A stretch of DNA of 64,000 nucleotides. It comes from Euonymus europaeus. Taxonomy: Eukaryota > Streptophyta > Magnoliopsida > Celastrales > Celastraceae. The notes beneath the pieces were generated by a model. That model did not search any database and was not told where the DNA came from. It was given only the letters and a program-made list of their open reading frames with translations. The stretch lies in NCBI GenBank assembly GCA_963580455.1, contig OY756967.1:8020501-8084500 (forward strand), given 5' to 3'. Shown piece by piece: positions 34,355 through 45,011 of the stretch (position 1 is its first letter; every line of letters starts with the position of its first letter). The translations under genes were made by a program, and so were the position numbers.

Positions 34355-35330
34355 TTCATCGGCCGACTATAAGGGTGTCGTATGTTTGTTGCGCTAATCA
34401 AACGATGCCTTCGTCTTCCCTTTTTTGTGTTTGAATTATTAGGTGTATAGGTTTGTGTTTGGTCAACTATGATTTTGTGTTGAATTTGGGGGCGGTGATG
34501 AAGAATGTCATGCACCACTCTGATGAAATCTGTGCCGATAAACTCTCGATTACCCATTATTCATATCTGAGCCCTTATTGCATTTCTTACGATTTTGAAT
34601 TATAATGATTTGAATTTTTCCTGTTTGGATTTGCGAATTTGATTTAAAGCTAGAGGAGGCAACCATGTGATGTGGGTCTTGTTTGATCCAACCATGATGC
34701 GGACCGCATAGCAGTTTCTGCTTCTGGGGATTATACTCGGTTTCTGATGGTCCTCTCTCTCCCTCACCCTCTCCCTCTCTGTTTTTACCCAAAGTGTTTT
34801 AGATCGGACTTGTTATATTTTATGATCTCTTTTTCTTCGATTCTATTTTTCTGATTGAAACTCTTCCAAGAATGCATATGATGTTTGTATGGCATTCTCT
34901 ACATTTTTGTAAGTGCATACTTTTTCTGATTTCATTTTAGGGGATGTGATAAATTTCATTTTGTTTGTGATGGTCCTCTCTCTTATCTTTTTGTTTTTCT
35001 TCCAAAAAATAGGACGTTCATCATTTTTATTTGATTTGCTTTTTTTTTTGTTTTTGTTGCAGATTGAATCTATGAATGCATAGTTTTGTGAAGTGGTTTT
35101 GTTATGTTTCCCTCCAATTTGTGCATGACTAAACCATTCACAATGACAGCCAAGTTGATTTTCTTGTAATGAAGCTGGAAACGAGTAGTTTGTGTTGGGG
35201 TAAAACAAAGGCTGAGACACTAATTTTGCTGCTCTCTTTGACATGATTTCGTGCCTATAAATAAACTGTGCAGAGAGGAAAATGTCACCCTCGGACAAAC
35301 AAGAACGAAAGTGTCTTTTTTCCTGCACTT
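34355..35330 (+). ncRNA. Possible non-coding host transcript of the snoRNA
   Basis: Downstream of the promoter there is no ORF of note. A strong pyrimidine tract and acceptor (TTTTTGTTGCAG, ending 35,062) begin what looks like a terminal exon without coding capacity. This would be a spliced, non-coding transcript carrying the snoRNA, or simply a primary snoRNA precursor with unrelated sequence after it. Boundaries are guesses. Confidence 0.3.
34489..34575 (+). ncRNA. Candidate C/D-box snoRNA, U32/snR40-like (18S rRNA guide)
   Basis: Box C GTGATGA is at 34,495-34,501, D' CTGA at 34,520-34,523 overlapping a C' TGATGA, and box D CTGA at 34,567-34,570. A short terminal stem is possible (GGGC 34,490-34,493 with GCCC 34,571-34,574). 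The 11 bases before D' (CATGCACCACT) can pair with GGUGGUGCAUG of 18S rRNA, ten Watson-Crick pairs and one G-U. The fifth base upstream of D' then selects a G that corresponds to the residue methylated by human U32 (18S Gm1328) and yeast snR40 (Gm1271), as I recall them. A telo-box promoter lies about 150 bp upstream. I recognised no rRNA target for the second guide, before box D. The terminal stem is weak. Confidence 0.6.
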
Positions 35331-35830
35331 AAAAGTTACATATACATTGAAATGATTTTCGGATTATTACTATTTTTAATAACTATAATTGTCAAGGATT
35401 AAATCCCTTCAAATTTGCCCCATGATAGACATTTACAATAGTTATAACAATAAATATCTGCCCATTATCTCATCATAATTTCAGAACTATAATAACTGAT
35501 TTTAATTTTGAAAATCAAAGTGGGACAAGTATCACATTTAAAAATACTCAATAATCTCCCACTTATTTTTAAATAAGGCAAATATTCTTAATTGGACTTG
35601 AACAATTTTTTTTTAAAATCAAATATAATTATCACACATAATACTGCTTATGTGTAGTCACAATTGACTAGCACGCTGCCATGTGCTATGTCCTGGCATC
35701 TTGAATGCTCTAGAGATCTTTTAGTTCTTAAGTTCTCATTGAAAGTTGACACCACTATCACACCATTAGGTAAGTCTATCAAAAGTGCTTTTGTAGTTTT
35801 TACTCTCTGCTCACAAGAGCCATAGGACTT

Positions 35831-35874
35831 ATTGCATTGGCCTTTGCTTCCTCACTAGCAAAGGCCAATGCAAT
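35831..35874. repeat. Perfect 18-bp inverted repeat
   Basis: Arms ATTGCATTGGCCTTTGCT (35,831-35,848) and its complement (35,857-35,874), with an 8-nt spacer. It lies at the RNase H ALASASEEA-equivalent segment of the copia element. Confidence 0.9.
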
Positions 35875-35879
35875 TAGCT

Positions 35880-36359
35880 CTAACTCCATAGTGGATTGAG
35901 GTATAATAGTTTGTTTCTTTGACTTTCAAGAAACAATTTCACCATCAATTTGGGAGATATATCCACTAGTGGCTTTAGAATCATCTCATAGGGTATTTTA
36001 ATATATTTAAAATAAATACATGTATCACTTTCATTAATTCGAAAACCATTAGCTATCATCATATTATCTAATTTTTCATTCCATTGTTTCGAAGCCTGTT
36101 TCAAACCATTGAGTGATCTAGTAAGCTTACAAACTTTATTACCCCCACTATAATCTACAAACCCTTCAAGTTGATCCATATAAATTTTCTCTTCTGAATT
36201 CCCATTTAAGAATGCAGTTTTTACATCCATTCGATGTATAATATTATGAATCGTAACAACAACAATCAAAACTCCAATAGACATAATTCTTCTAGTCACA
36301 GGAGAATAAGTATAAAAAAAGTAAGTATTATCTTTTTGTTTATAACTTTTTACAACCAT
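35880..36359 (-). pseudogene. Copia reverse transcriptase fragment
   Basis: 159 codons with MDVKTAFLNGNSEEKIYMDQ and CKLTRSLNGLKQASKQWNEK, the first half of copia RT. The YVDD catalytic segment is missing: after residue 125 the sequence jumps to RNase H-proximal material. RT activity is therefore impossible. Confidence 0.75.
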
Positions 36360-38187
36360 CTGTTGTTAATTTAACATCCATTTATAATCTATAGTCTTAC
36401 ATTTAACTAGTATACTAACAAGTTCTCAATTTTGTTAGACATTAAAGAGTCATATTCATCCAAAATGGCTTCCCTCCAAAACTCAACTTCTGAAGTGGTA
36501 AGAGCTTCCTCTAATGACGAGGGATCTCCTCCAATTGTAAATGTATAAAAATAAGTATCAAAATCCTTAGCAATTCTAGATCTCTTACTTCATCTAAGTT
36601 TAGTTTCTAGATTGGTATCTCTTTCATGAACTCTATTTTCAACATGCTCCGAAGAATCAAAGACCCCTACTAATTCTTGATTTAAAATGAAATTTATCCT
36701 CATAATAATCCGCATCAATTGATTCAATAATAACATTATTTTTTATATCAAAAAATCTACATGCTTTTCTATTAGACGCATAACACAAAAAAGCACATTC
36801 TACTGCTCTACTATCAAGCTTATGATGCTTTGGATTAGGCAATCTAACATAAGCCAAACAACCCCAAACTCTAAAATAATTCAGATTAGGTTTCCTCTTT
36901 TTCCATAATTCGAATGGAGTCAATTTTGTTTTAATGTGAGGTACTCTATTTACCACATAATAAATAGTGAACAATGCTTCAACTCACAAATTATTATGTG
37001 CTCCAGAATTTAACAATGCAACTACTAATTTTGTATATGTTCTATTTTCCTTTCAGCAACTCCATTCATTTTAGGAGAATATGGCACAATAGTTTCATGA
37101 ATACTTCCATGTGATCTAAGTAAGTATTAAATTCCATATTTCCATATTCAGTACCTCTATCCGTTCTAAGTCTTTTGATCTTTCCATCATGCTAATTTTT
37201 GAACCTCATTTAAGTATAATTTAAAAGCATCGAAAACATAATTTTTATTTCTCAAAAGATATATACATATGTGTATTTGGAGAAATCATCAATAAAAGTA
37301 ATAAAATATCTTTTACCACATATAGTCAATTTGCCTTCATAATTATATATATTACTACGAATTAATTCAAGTAATTCTATATTTCTAATTAGTGATTTGT
37401 GTGGAGTTTTTGTTACTTTAACTTTACTAAATGACACACAATTTTCAAATTATTCACTACATAATTTTGGAATTAATCCTAAATTAGTCATGTTATTCAC
37501 ATGTTTTTTTATTTATATGACAAAGTCTAACATGCCAAACATTCACAAAAGTAGACAAAATATAAGCATAAGTGAAAGTTCATTCAAATTAGTAACATTA
37601 TGTTTAAACATGTCATCACAGGCATACCCTTTCCCAACAAACATCCCAGCCTTGGTTATCACACATTGTTCACCCCCCTAACGTCAGGCTAAAACCAACT
37701 TTATCAAGCAAAAAACCAGAAATTAAGGTCTTCCTAATTTTTTGGAGTATGCAATACATTCTTCAAGGTCAGTTTATTGTCGGAAGTAAACTAAATGTCT
37801 ACATCTTCACTACCCAGAACTTTGGTATTGTGGGATTCACCAAGCAACACCTTCTCTTTGTCATAATTAATATAACCTTTGAACCAATTCTGATTGTTAA
37901 AAACATGCCTAGAGGCACCAATGTCAATCCACCAACCTTCAGAAACAATCATGGAGTTCACCTCCAAAATCGTTGCAACAAGTGGTTCTTTTTCATTCAT
38001 GTTTGCTTGTGGTACAGACAGATGCTTCCGAAAATTCCTAGCATAATGTCCAGGTTTTCCACAAACAAAACAATTATTCCCAGAATTATTATTTTTCTAA
38101 TAAAAGGCTTGCCACTGCTTTAGGCAAAACTTCTATATTTTTTGATTTGGACGAAACGGTTGCTTACCCTTCATAACTTTGGGATGA

Positions 38188-39270
38188 GTGTAGTAACTAG
38201 TTTTTTTCCGAGTTTAATTTTTTTTTAAAATAATAATAATGAAAAATGAAAAATGAAAAATGAAAAATGAAAATAAAAATAAATAAAAGATCCAATCCAA
38301 TTTTAAACCCAAACCCATTTCCCCATTTGACCCAAATCCATCCAAGTTGACCCAATTGTTATGTGCCTAACCCAATTACCCACCAAATGCCCAACCCAAT
38401 CAAGCAAGAATCTTAGCCCACTTGAAAGAAACCCAAGCCCACCTAAAAGAGTAATCTAGAATATGTTGTAGGCTTGTGCATTACAGAAAAGAGAAGATGG
38501 GCAATTGACATAGAGAAGTAGTTGGGTGAGATAAAGAAGAGTGGCTGAGCAATTGTGAGGTATGGGACATTCATGAGATGGATGGGTTGATGCATGGGCT
38601 ACCGACTATAAAAATAGGGAAGAAGAAGGGCCATAGGAGAGAATGCATTGGGGCTCTCTTTCATTTATGACAAAGCATTCCACTCAACACCATCATCAAA
38701 AACTCTCTCTTTCTCTTAAGTCACGCAGCAACCACTCACTCTCTATCATCAACCACACACCAGCTCTCTTTCTCACACCCAAGACCACCTTCACTTAGGT
38801 TTCATCTTCACTAGAGAAATGAACTATCAACTACTATGATATGAGCTTAGGGGATTAATTATTCTTCTATTCTTAATGGGATATTAATTCTGAATTAAAG
38901 ACTACCATCAAATATGATAGGTTTAGTATTCATAATACGTGTTGTTCCCATGATCCATGGGTCAACAGAGTTGAGCGAAGAATCAACCTTAGAATTCAAA
39001 TTGGTAATGAATGTTTGATCTTTATAAACTTGTAATTGGATTGCTTTGTAAAGTCATACCATAGTCTTTTCTCTTTATGAATTTTAATTATATTTTAACT
39101 TGTTTAATCATTTGTTCTATTATTCATCCATTGCTTCCTTTATTTAATTTTCATTTACATTAAAAGTTTGGTACACTATTCAATTAAACTTGTCCTTATG
39201 AGATCGACCTCGTATTTACATCTTTTGTGCTACTACCGTACACTGGTGAACTTGCAAGTATTATTACATC
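38188..39270 (+). repeat. Possible solo LTR of a Ty3 element
   Basis: Begins TGTAGTAACTAGTTTTTTTC with a CCGAGTTTAATTTT context resembling Ty3 LTR starts. Contains a short tandem repeat (ATGAAAA units, 38,241-38,275). Ends near GAACTTGCAAGTATTATTAC (about 39,250), wording found at Athila/Tat-type LTR ends. No target-site duplication was found, so the limits are tentative. Confidence 0.35.
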
Positions 39271-40091
39271 ATAGAGACTACCACCAAAGAGTCTTAAACT
39301 AAGCTAGGAGCTACGAAAAAATTTGACTGGAGTCATACTATAAAGGGTAAAGTTTTGAGATGCTGGATCTCTATTTGATGCAAGATATTTGATGCTTTTG
39401 CTATTGTTGCCTCTTATAGACCTCTAAATGTGAGTGGCCTGTCCTAGATCAATGGTGTTACTCTACCACTCTCTCATGAAAATGAAAACTATGTGTAGTG
39501 GTGGTCCACATGTAGCTTTCTGGGTCATGGGCTTAGTCCTCTGGATTTATTAAGGCTCGTCGTGCGCTTGGTTCATCCCACTCCCCTAGAAAGTAGGACA
39601 CTTGCACATTCTAATATTGGGGGTGGTGGACAGTCTTTGCTTGGGCATAAAGAATCAAACTAGCTTTTGAATTAATGGTTAAGGTTGGTTACCTTCAAAT
39701 AGAGTATTTGGTCATGTTGATGTAGGAGTTCCTTTATTTTTCTCTTTTTGATTACAAGTAATGGCTAATATGTGTTGTAGAGAAATCAGACGCCTTGGTC
39801 ACAATGATGTGATCTTCTAGGCTTCTTTGTTGTTTATTTACCTGATTTCTTTTTGGTTTGTTGATGAGTTGGTCATTCTAGAAGAACACGTATACAATTT
39901 GAAATCTCTAGATTTAATGCTTCTTGTCCAAGTTTGGTCATTCTTGACTTCGCACCTCTAACATCTTATTTTCCATGTAATAACCCCTAAAAAATAGCAA
40001 ACATTAATTAAAAATGCTCCCTTGAGTCCTCCATATCTCTCTACGTGATTCGTTATTTGTGGGCCTACCTTGCCATGTGTTACATTTTTGA
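39271..40091. other. Unassigned sequence between repeats
   Basis: No domain, terminal repeat or RNA gene recognised. Confidence 0.4.
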
Positions 40092-40410
40092 TTGGCTAAT
40101 CATTTCAAGAGTAAACAAGAAGCCAAATTCTTGGTCATGCCTTTTGGCCTCACTAATACCCTTGTCACATTTCGAGGACTAATGAATGATGTATTTAGAG
40201 AGTTATTAAGAAATTTCATACCGCTTTTCTTTGATCTTGTTTATAGTACCACCTTGAAGCAACATTTGAAGGACTTACATAAGGCTTTTGATATCTTGCA
40301 CCAACACCAGTTACTAATCAAAGGCAGAGGTGTGCTTTTGGTCAAACATCAATTAAATATTTGGGTCACAAGTGTCTATGAAAGGTGTTATTGCTGATCC
40401 TTCTAAAATG
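40092..40410 (+). pseudogene. Ty3 reverse transcriptase fragment
   Basis: Reads [20 protein letters not shown] and then FFDLVYSTTLKQHLKDLHKAF, the RT palm of a Ty3 element. The second Asp of the FFDD active site is Leu. Another frame continues with VSMKGVIADPSKMG up to about 40,410. It is on the strand opposite to the Tekay-like LTR next to it, so it is a different insertion. Confidence 0.8.
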
Positions 40411-40445
40411 GGTAGTTATAACACCTTTCCTAGACACTTGTGACC
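40364..40445. repeat. 28-bp inverted repeat (27/28) at the RT fragment end
   Basis: Left arm 40,364-40,391 (GGTCACAAGTGTCTATGAAA...) and right arm 40,418-40,445 are complementary at 27 of 28 positions, with a 26-nt spacer. The left arm is genuine RT coding sequence; the right arm is its inverted copy, ending 2 bp before the Tekay-like LTR. Confidence 0.9.
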
Positions 40446-40447
40446 TA

Positions 40448-42760
40448 TGACACCCCATTTTTGGAAACGTCACATGGTGCCTACAGCACCTTCCTAGGTC
40501 ATCAATGTGATTCTCATCCACCCTAGTTCACTCAGCTAAGCCAAATCCTTCAATAAAAAAATTTGGCAACATCTCCCTATATATCGGGGAATGCCCACCT
40601 AATCCAACGCAACAAATCATCACATCATAACCTAATAGGGCCTCCGACCTCTATCAGCATGCAAATCACAACCAAGTTGGGCCTTAGGCTATCTAGAAGC
40701 ATGCACAAACAATTTCCATGGAATAAGCATCATACAAAATCCACATCATCACTAAATCAGCACTCAAGGTCCACCCCCGATTGAGAAGATCCAATTATGA
40801 GGATTACCTTCTAACCGTCCATAATTCACACCAAACGATGTCAACAATCGATATGACATAACATTCCAAATACAAACAAATGTGATACGCAAAATTTCAA
40901 GACTCTCAACTCAAACCTAAAACCCTCCCCAAGTGTCATCCATGTCAGCAATGTCTCTATCGATCAACGTCACCAGTACTTGTGTCAGTCTCACCTTTAG
41001 GGAGGAAGAAGTAAGGAAAAAGGGGAGCTAGAAGCTCAGTAGGGTAAATGGAGAAATTACAAAAATAGGTAGAATCATAAGAAATAACCAATGCAACAAT
41101 ATGCCAACATATATGCTCATGTCACATGACACAACAAAATATGGGTATTCCCCTCTGGGGCAAATCCACTCTTCAATACCATGGTCCAATAAACCATGCA
41201 TTAAATACCATGGTCCTAAAAACGATGGAGTGACCACTATAGTCCAATAAACCTTTGAATGAATGTCTTGGTTCAACAACCATCAATGAATGTGAGTAGA
41301 CTCATCATCCACAATAACCCACAGAGGGTTTACCTGGTCACGTGATCCTCGTCACACTCACACCACTAATATGTTGCCTTGCATGGATTCATATGACCCA
41401 TGCCCATGCTCTGAGACGCAACCATCCTCCCATGTGACTTTCAAGTAACCCTATGGTATCCCGAGTCCATACCCAAGAATCCCATGCATTTCTAATGTAA
41501 CCATGATTCACGCCATGCCAATGATACATATATAACATCCTACATACATATATATATATATATCTAATACATGATTCATGAAAAAGATCAACACATGCTC
41601 AATAAATGACTGAACATGTAAAGGTATGCAACACATCCAATTATCCAACAATTGGAACACATAAAACGAGGTTGTTCTCCCTTAGGCACAATTAGGGCAA
41701 GAACAAAATATTGAAGACCGATGTAGAAAACCAACCGCTCTTTGGGACTAGATAAGCGATACCAAATAAGAATTGGTTAAGAATCCCTTACCTCGTTCCA
41801 AACACAACTTACACTTTCAAGTTCCCAAAGTTAGGGTTTCGACCCCTTTTTTCCAACCTATCGATTCCAACAAACCAAACCCATTTAATCATATCAATAA
41901 CACTCATTAAGCATAACAATATGATATTTATTCAAAAATCAAGAGAAGTTTACCTTCTCTCTCTTCCCCCAAACCCTCAAATCTTCACCAAATCGTAACT
42001 TCTCTTGGAATCAACAACCAAACCTAAATATGTAACCACAGTCAAGTTTATAATCAAGTTCCAAAATCATCTAAACCAACTAATCAAAGATTTGGACAAA
42101 TTTAACCATAACCTAGTTTTTCAAAAATCATGGAAACTTACCTTAAATCTTCCAAACTTCTTTGAATCTTTCTCGAAACTTGTTATGCTCCCCAAATCCA
42201 CCAAGAACCAAGCCAAAATCACTAGAAATCATTCCATCTCTCCAATTTTCTCTCTCTTCTCGAGCTCTCTCTGGTTTCTCTCAAAAATTGCTGGAATTGA
42301 TTCTTAAAACCAATTTCCCAAGTTCGTGTCCGGACGCCTTATTTTTTGACAACCTTGTTGCCTCCATTTCTTTATTAAGCGACCGAATGCCTCCTAAGGA
42401 TGTCTGGATGCCTCTCTGTTTTTCCAACACCCAAACTTCCACTTGATATAATTTGCCTAACTTCATTCTTTAAGCCTTTGGAAGCCTCCCTCCTTGGGGT
42501 GTTCAGACACCTTTTTTTCTTGCTGAATTTTTTTTTCCAGTAAATTCACTTTTGGCTCGGTCTAAGCTTCAATTTGATATATTATGAGCTCGAAACGGAT
42601 ATGTGTGCTAAAAGTTATTATCCATTTAGTAAACCTAGTTCAAAAATGATTCTTTGTGGTCCTATGCAACACGGGTGATGCATAACCTCTCTGAATCCAT
42701 TTGTAATAATTTATTACCAAAATTTAACCCAACTTAATATTTTTGGGTCGGGGTTTCACA
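40448..42760 (-). repeat. Old Tekay-like LTR
   Basis: 2,313 bp, close in length to the Tekay LTRs of the array. The left end TGACACCCCATTTTTGG parallels their TGTAACGCCCC. The right end ATATTTTTGGGTCGGGGTTT is nearly theirs. It shares several internal phrases, such as GGGCCT(C/T) blocks near 40,640 and 40,680, ATCTCCC(C/T) near 40,570 and AACCAACCGCTCTTT near 41,730. The adjoining PPT (TCCCTCCCCACTTAAAG) mirrors TTCCTTCCCCCTTAAAG of the array. Divergence is high, so this is an older relative. Confidence 0.75.
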
Positions 42761-43186
42761 TCCCTCCCCACTTAAAGAAATTTCTTCCACGAAATTTAAC
42801 AAACTTACTTAGATCTTGAGTTTGCACAACACATTGGACGTGCGTGTCGAGCCATCCTCAATCTTAAAATCCACATAGAATTCATCCTCTTCAAGAGATC
42901 ATTTGACCTTCATTTTTTACATAATACATACTCCACTAATCATTAATTTATTCCAGTCAATAATGTATTTACCCATCATATATATATATATATATAATTT
43001 CTCACACAAACTCGAGATACAATACTACACTACAAGTTCATACATCAAATATCAAAGGGTTCTTACTCTTAATGCCCTTATTTTATACACCCAAACTCAT
43101 ATTTACTCTATGAGCTATATTCTTACACATAACTTAGACCACATGCAACTAGCTTCATGTTATACAATACTTGTCCTCAAACACTA

Positions 43187-43500
43187 GTTCTTCCTCAAGC
43201 CCCTCTGATTTCGTGACCCAACTTGCCAGGACTTCATTATCGGATTTCAATTCTCTATTCTCTTCCTTAAGACTTACAACTTCACGTCGGAGTCTTTGAA
43301 TCTCCTATTATTGGACCCCAGGGTTACTAATTTCCCCATAGTTGTAGCCTGTTATTTGGACATAATGATGACTCTTCACCTTATGAAGCATAAGTTGAGC
43401 ACATTCTTCCTTAACTTCAAGTTCACTACCATTGAACGTCGTTCATGCTTTAATCAGACATCCTAGGGCACCCAACTCAACTTATGGGTTTTGCAGGGTA
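43187..43500 (-). pseudogene. Unrecognised decayed ORF with coiled-coil
   Basis: Between the old LTR/PPT and the Athila insertion, one minus-strand frame reads about 85 codons as GSELEVKEECAQLMLHKVKS, then YNYGEISNPGV, two stops, and a charged heptad-like stretch EIQRLRREVVSLKEENRELK ending near EGLEEELV. One or two more stops lie upstream of it (GCLIKA, stop, TTFNG). The frame is otherwise coherent, so it once coded for a protein with a coiled-coil C-terminus. I do not recognise the family. Its position, between pol and the 3' LTR, suggests an additional ORF of this retrotransposon lineage; a captured host fragment is the alternative. Confidence 0.45.
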
Positions 43501-43702
43501 ACCGTATCCTAACACATGAAGGTTTTCTCACCGTTTTGTAACATGGAAGAGGCATTCTATGACTGGAAGCAAACTCCTTTAGCACTCTTACTGAACAACC
43601 CTGGGCATGTTCTGCACACGTCATTTTCCTCTACGATATGTAACCCCATATAGAGAAAGGAATACTAATTGGTGCGTGTCATTTAGCTTGGTTTCCCTTT
43701 CA

Positions 43703-43733
<31 letters not shown>

Positions 43734-43770
43734 CCTAAAATTCAAAGCACGTTGCTTGTACTCTTAGAAC

Positions 43771-45011
43771 TGGTCGATATAAAATATCGCAAGTTAACCT
43801 TGCAATATTAAATAAAGACGGGTCTTACCCTATCCGCAAGTGTACGTGTCGTAAATAGTATAAAAGCGAATGGGATCGTATCCACAGAGACTGCTCAATT
43901 ACCGAACAAACTACAAAGCAATAATTAAACTAAAATGCAAAGAGAAATCAAATCTGAAAATGCTGAATAAAAGTGGCTGAAATGGATGTAAATTAATGCG
44001 GGAAAGCTTAGCTTGGGTTAGTCTCATTCTTGTACTATCACTCGGTTACAAAATTCCAATTGCAATCACACAATTTAAAGAATTAATGACGTCAATCAAG
44101 AGACCTTGGTCCGGCTCTCTTGATTCTAACTTTCCTAAGCAATGATCTTGGCTTTGGTCCAGCCCAAAATCGTTTCTTATCATAGGAATCTTGGTTAGTG
44201 TACCCTAAGGATTTCCTAAGATAAGCATAAGAACAAGAAAGTCGACAATCACACAACCTTAAGCAATGGTGTATTACCTAATAAATTGTGTTCACAAATC
44301 CCAAATCTAGACCTTAATCAGATTTTTGTCACTTGTTAGACACCGGGTATTGGTCAGCCGAATGTGCCTAACTAACAGTTCCCCAACATCATGAAGTTGA
44401 TCAGACATTCACAATAACAAGAAATCATCAATTAATTCAGAGATTCATAAATTAATCCTAGTGTAATCAACCATAGAATTGTTCAACCAAGATCAAATAC
44501 AAGAACTAACCAAACCCAAGCTAATAAGTTTCTTAGTTACACATATACATATTCAAATACATAAATGAAAACCCAAAACCAGTTGTAGAGAAGAGTCCAC
44601 TTGATCTTTGTGTCTTCTTCCTTCAATCCCCCAGCTCTTCTTTCTCCTCTGCCGTGTATCTCTTCTTGAATGTCTACTGCCGTGTGTGTCTCCTCTTCAA
44701 TATGTCTACTGCCTCTTTTCTCTCTTTTCTTTCTTCCACTTTTCTAATTTTAGTAAGTTTACTTTTTGTTCCTTGGAAAAGATCTCACAAAGACATATAT
44801 GCCCTCCTTGCCACGTAAGCAGTTAAATTGGTCGTCATTTCTCCTGCCCAGATTTGCAGCCGCAGAAAGGTCGCAAATCCTTCCAGAATAGCTATTTCAC
44901 AAACAGCAACACCTGACATATAAAAATATGCTTGGGCAGTATTTCGATCTTGAAATCATACCAATTACAACAATTAAAGCTCAGAATTATAGGTGCATTC
45001 TACACCTATCA
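43771..45011 (-). repeat. Athila derivative 3' LTR
   Basis: In element orientation it starts TGATAGGTGTAGAATGCACC; in window orientation its left end is TGGTCGATATAAAATATCGC. 1,241 bp. Differences from the other LTR include one extra G near 44,003 and single bases near 43,953, 44,027, 44,656 and 44,925. Confidence 0.95.

Larger units (their letters stand above)
35330..38160 (-). mobile_element. Decayed Ty1/copia element
   Basis: Domains appear from right to left in coding order: zinc knuckle CFVCGKPGHYARN (about 38,040-38,090; its last Cys is lost), protease WWIDIGASRHV (37,791-38,000), integrase start ITFIDDFSKYTYVY (37,252-37,437), integrase end FELWKKRKPNLNYFRVWGC (36,657-36,974), RT MDVKTAFLNG and GLKQASKQW (35,880-36,359), and an RNase H fragment (35,830-35,880). 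The PPT, AAGTGGGAG in element orientation, is at about 35,557-35,563, followed by an LTR start TGAGTATTTTTAAATG at 35,550. The LTR would extend to roughly 35,330, but I could not fix its other end. Many frame breaks; the 5' LTR was not found. Confidence 0.75.

Noticed and set aside
34843..35328. 161-codon minus-strand open frame
   Set aside because: Composition is Lys/Asn/Ser from AT-rich DNA, with no motif. It is antisense to the apparent non-coding transcript.
43700..43735. AT dinucleotide runs (also near 41,550, 42,977 and 55,822) as functional sites
   Set aside because: Simple microsatellites with no supporting context.
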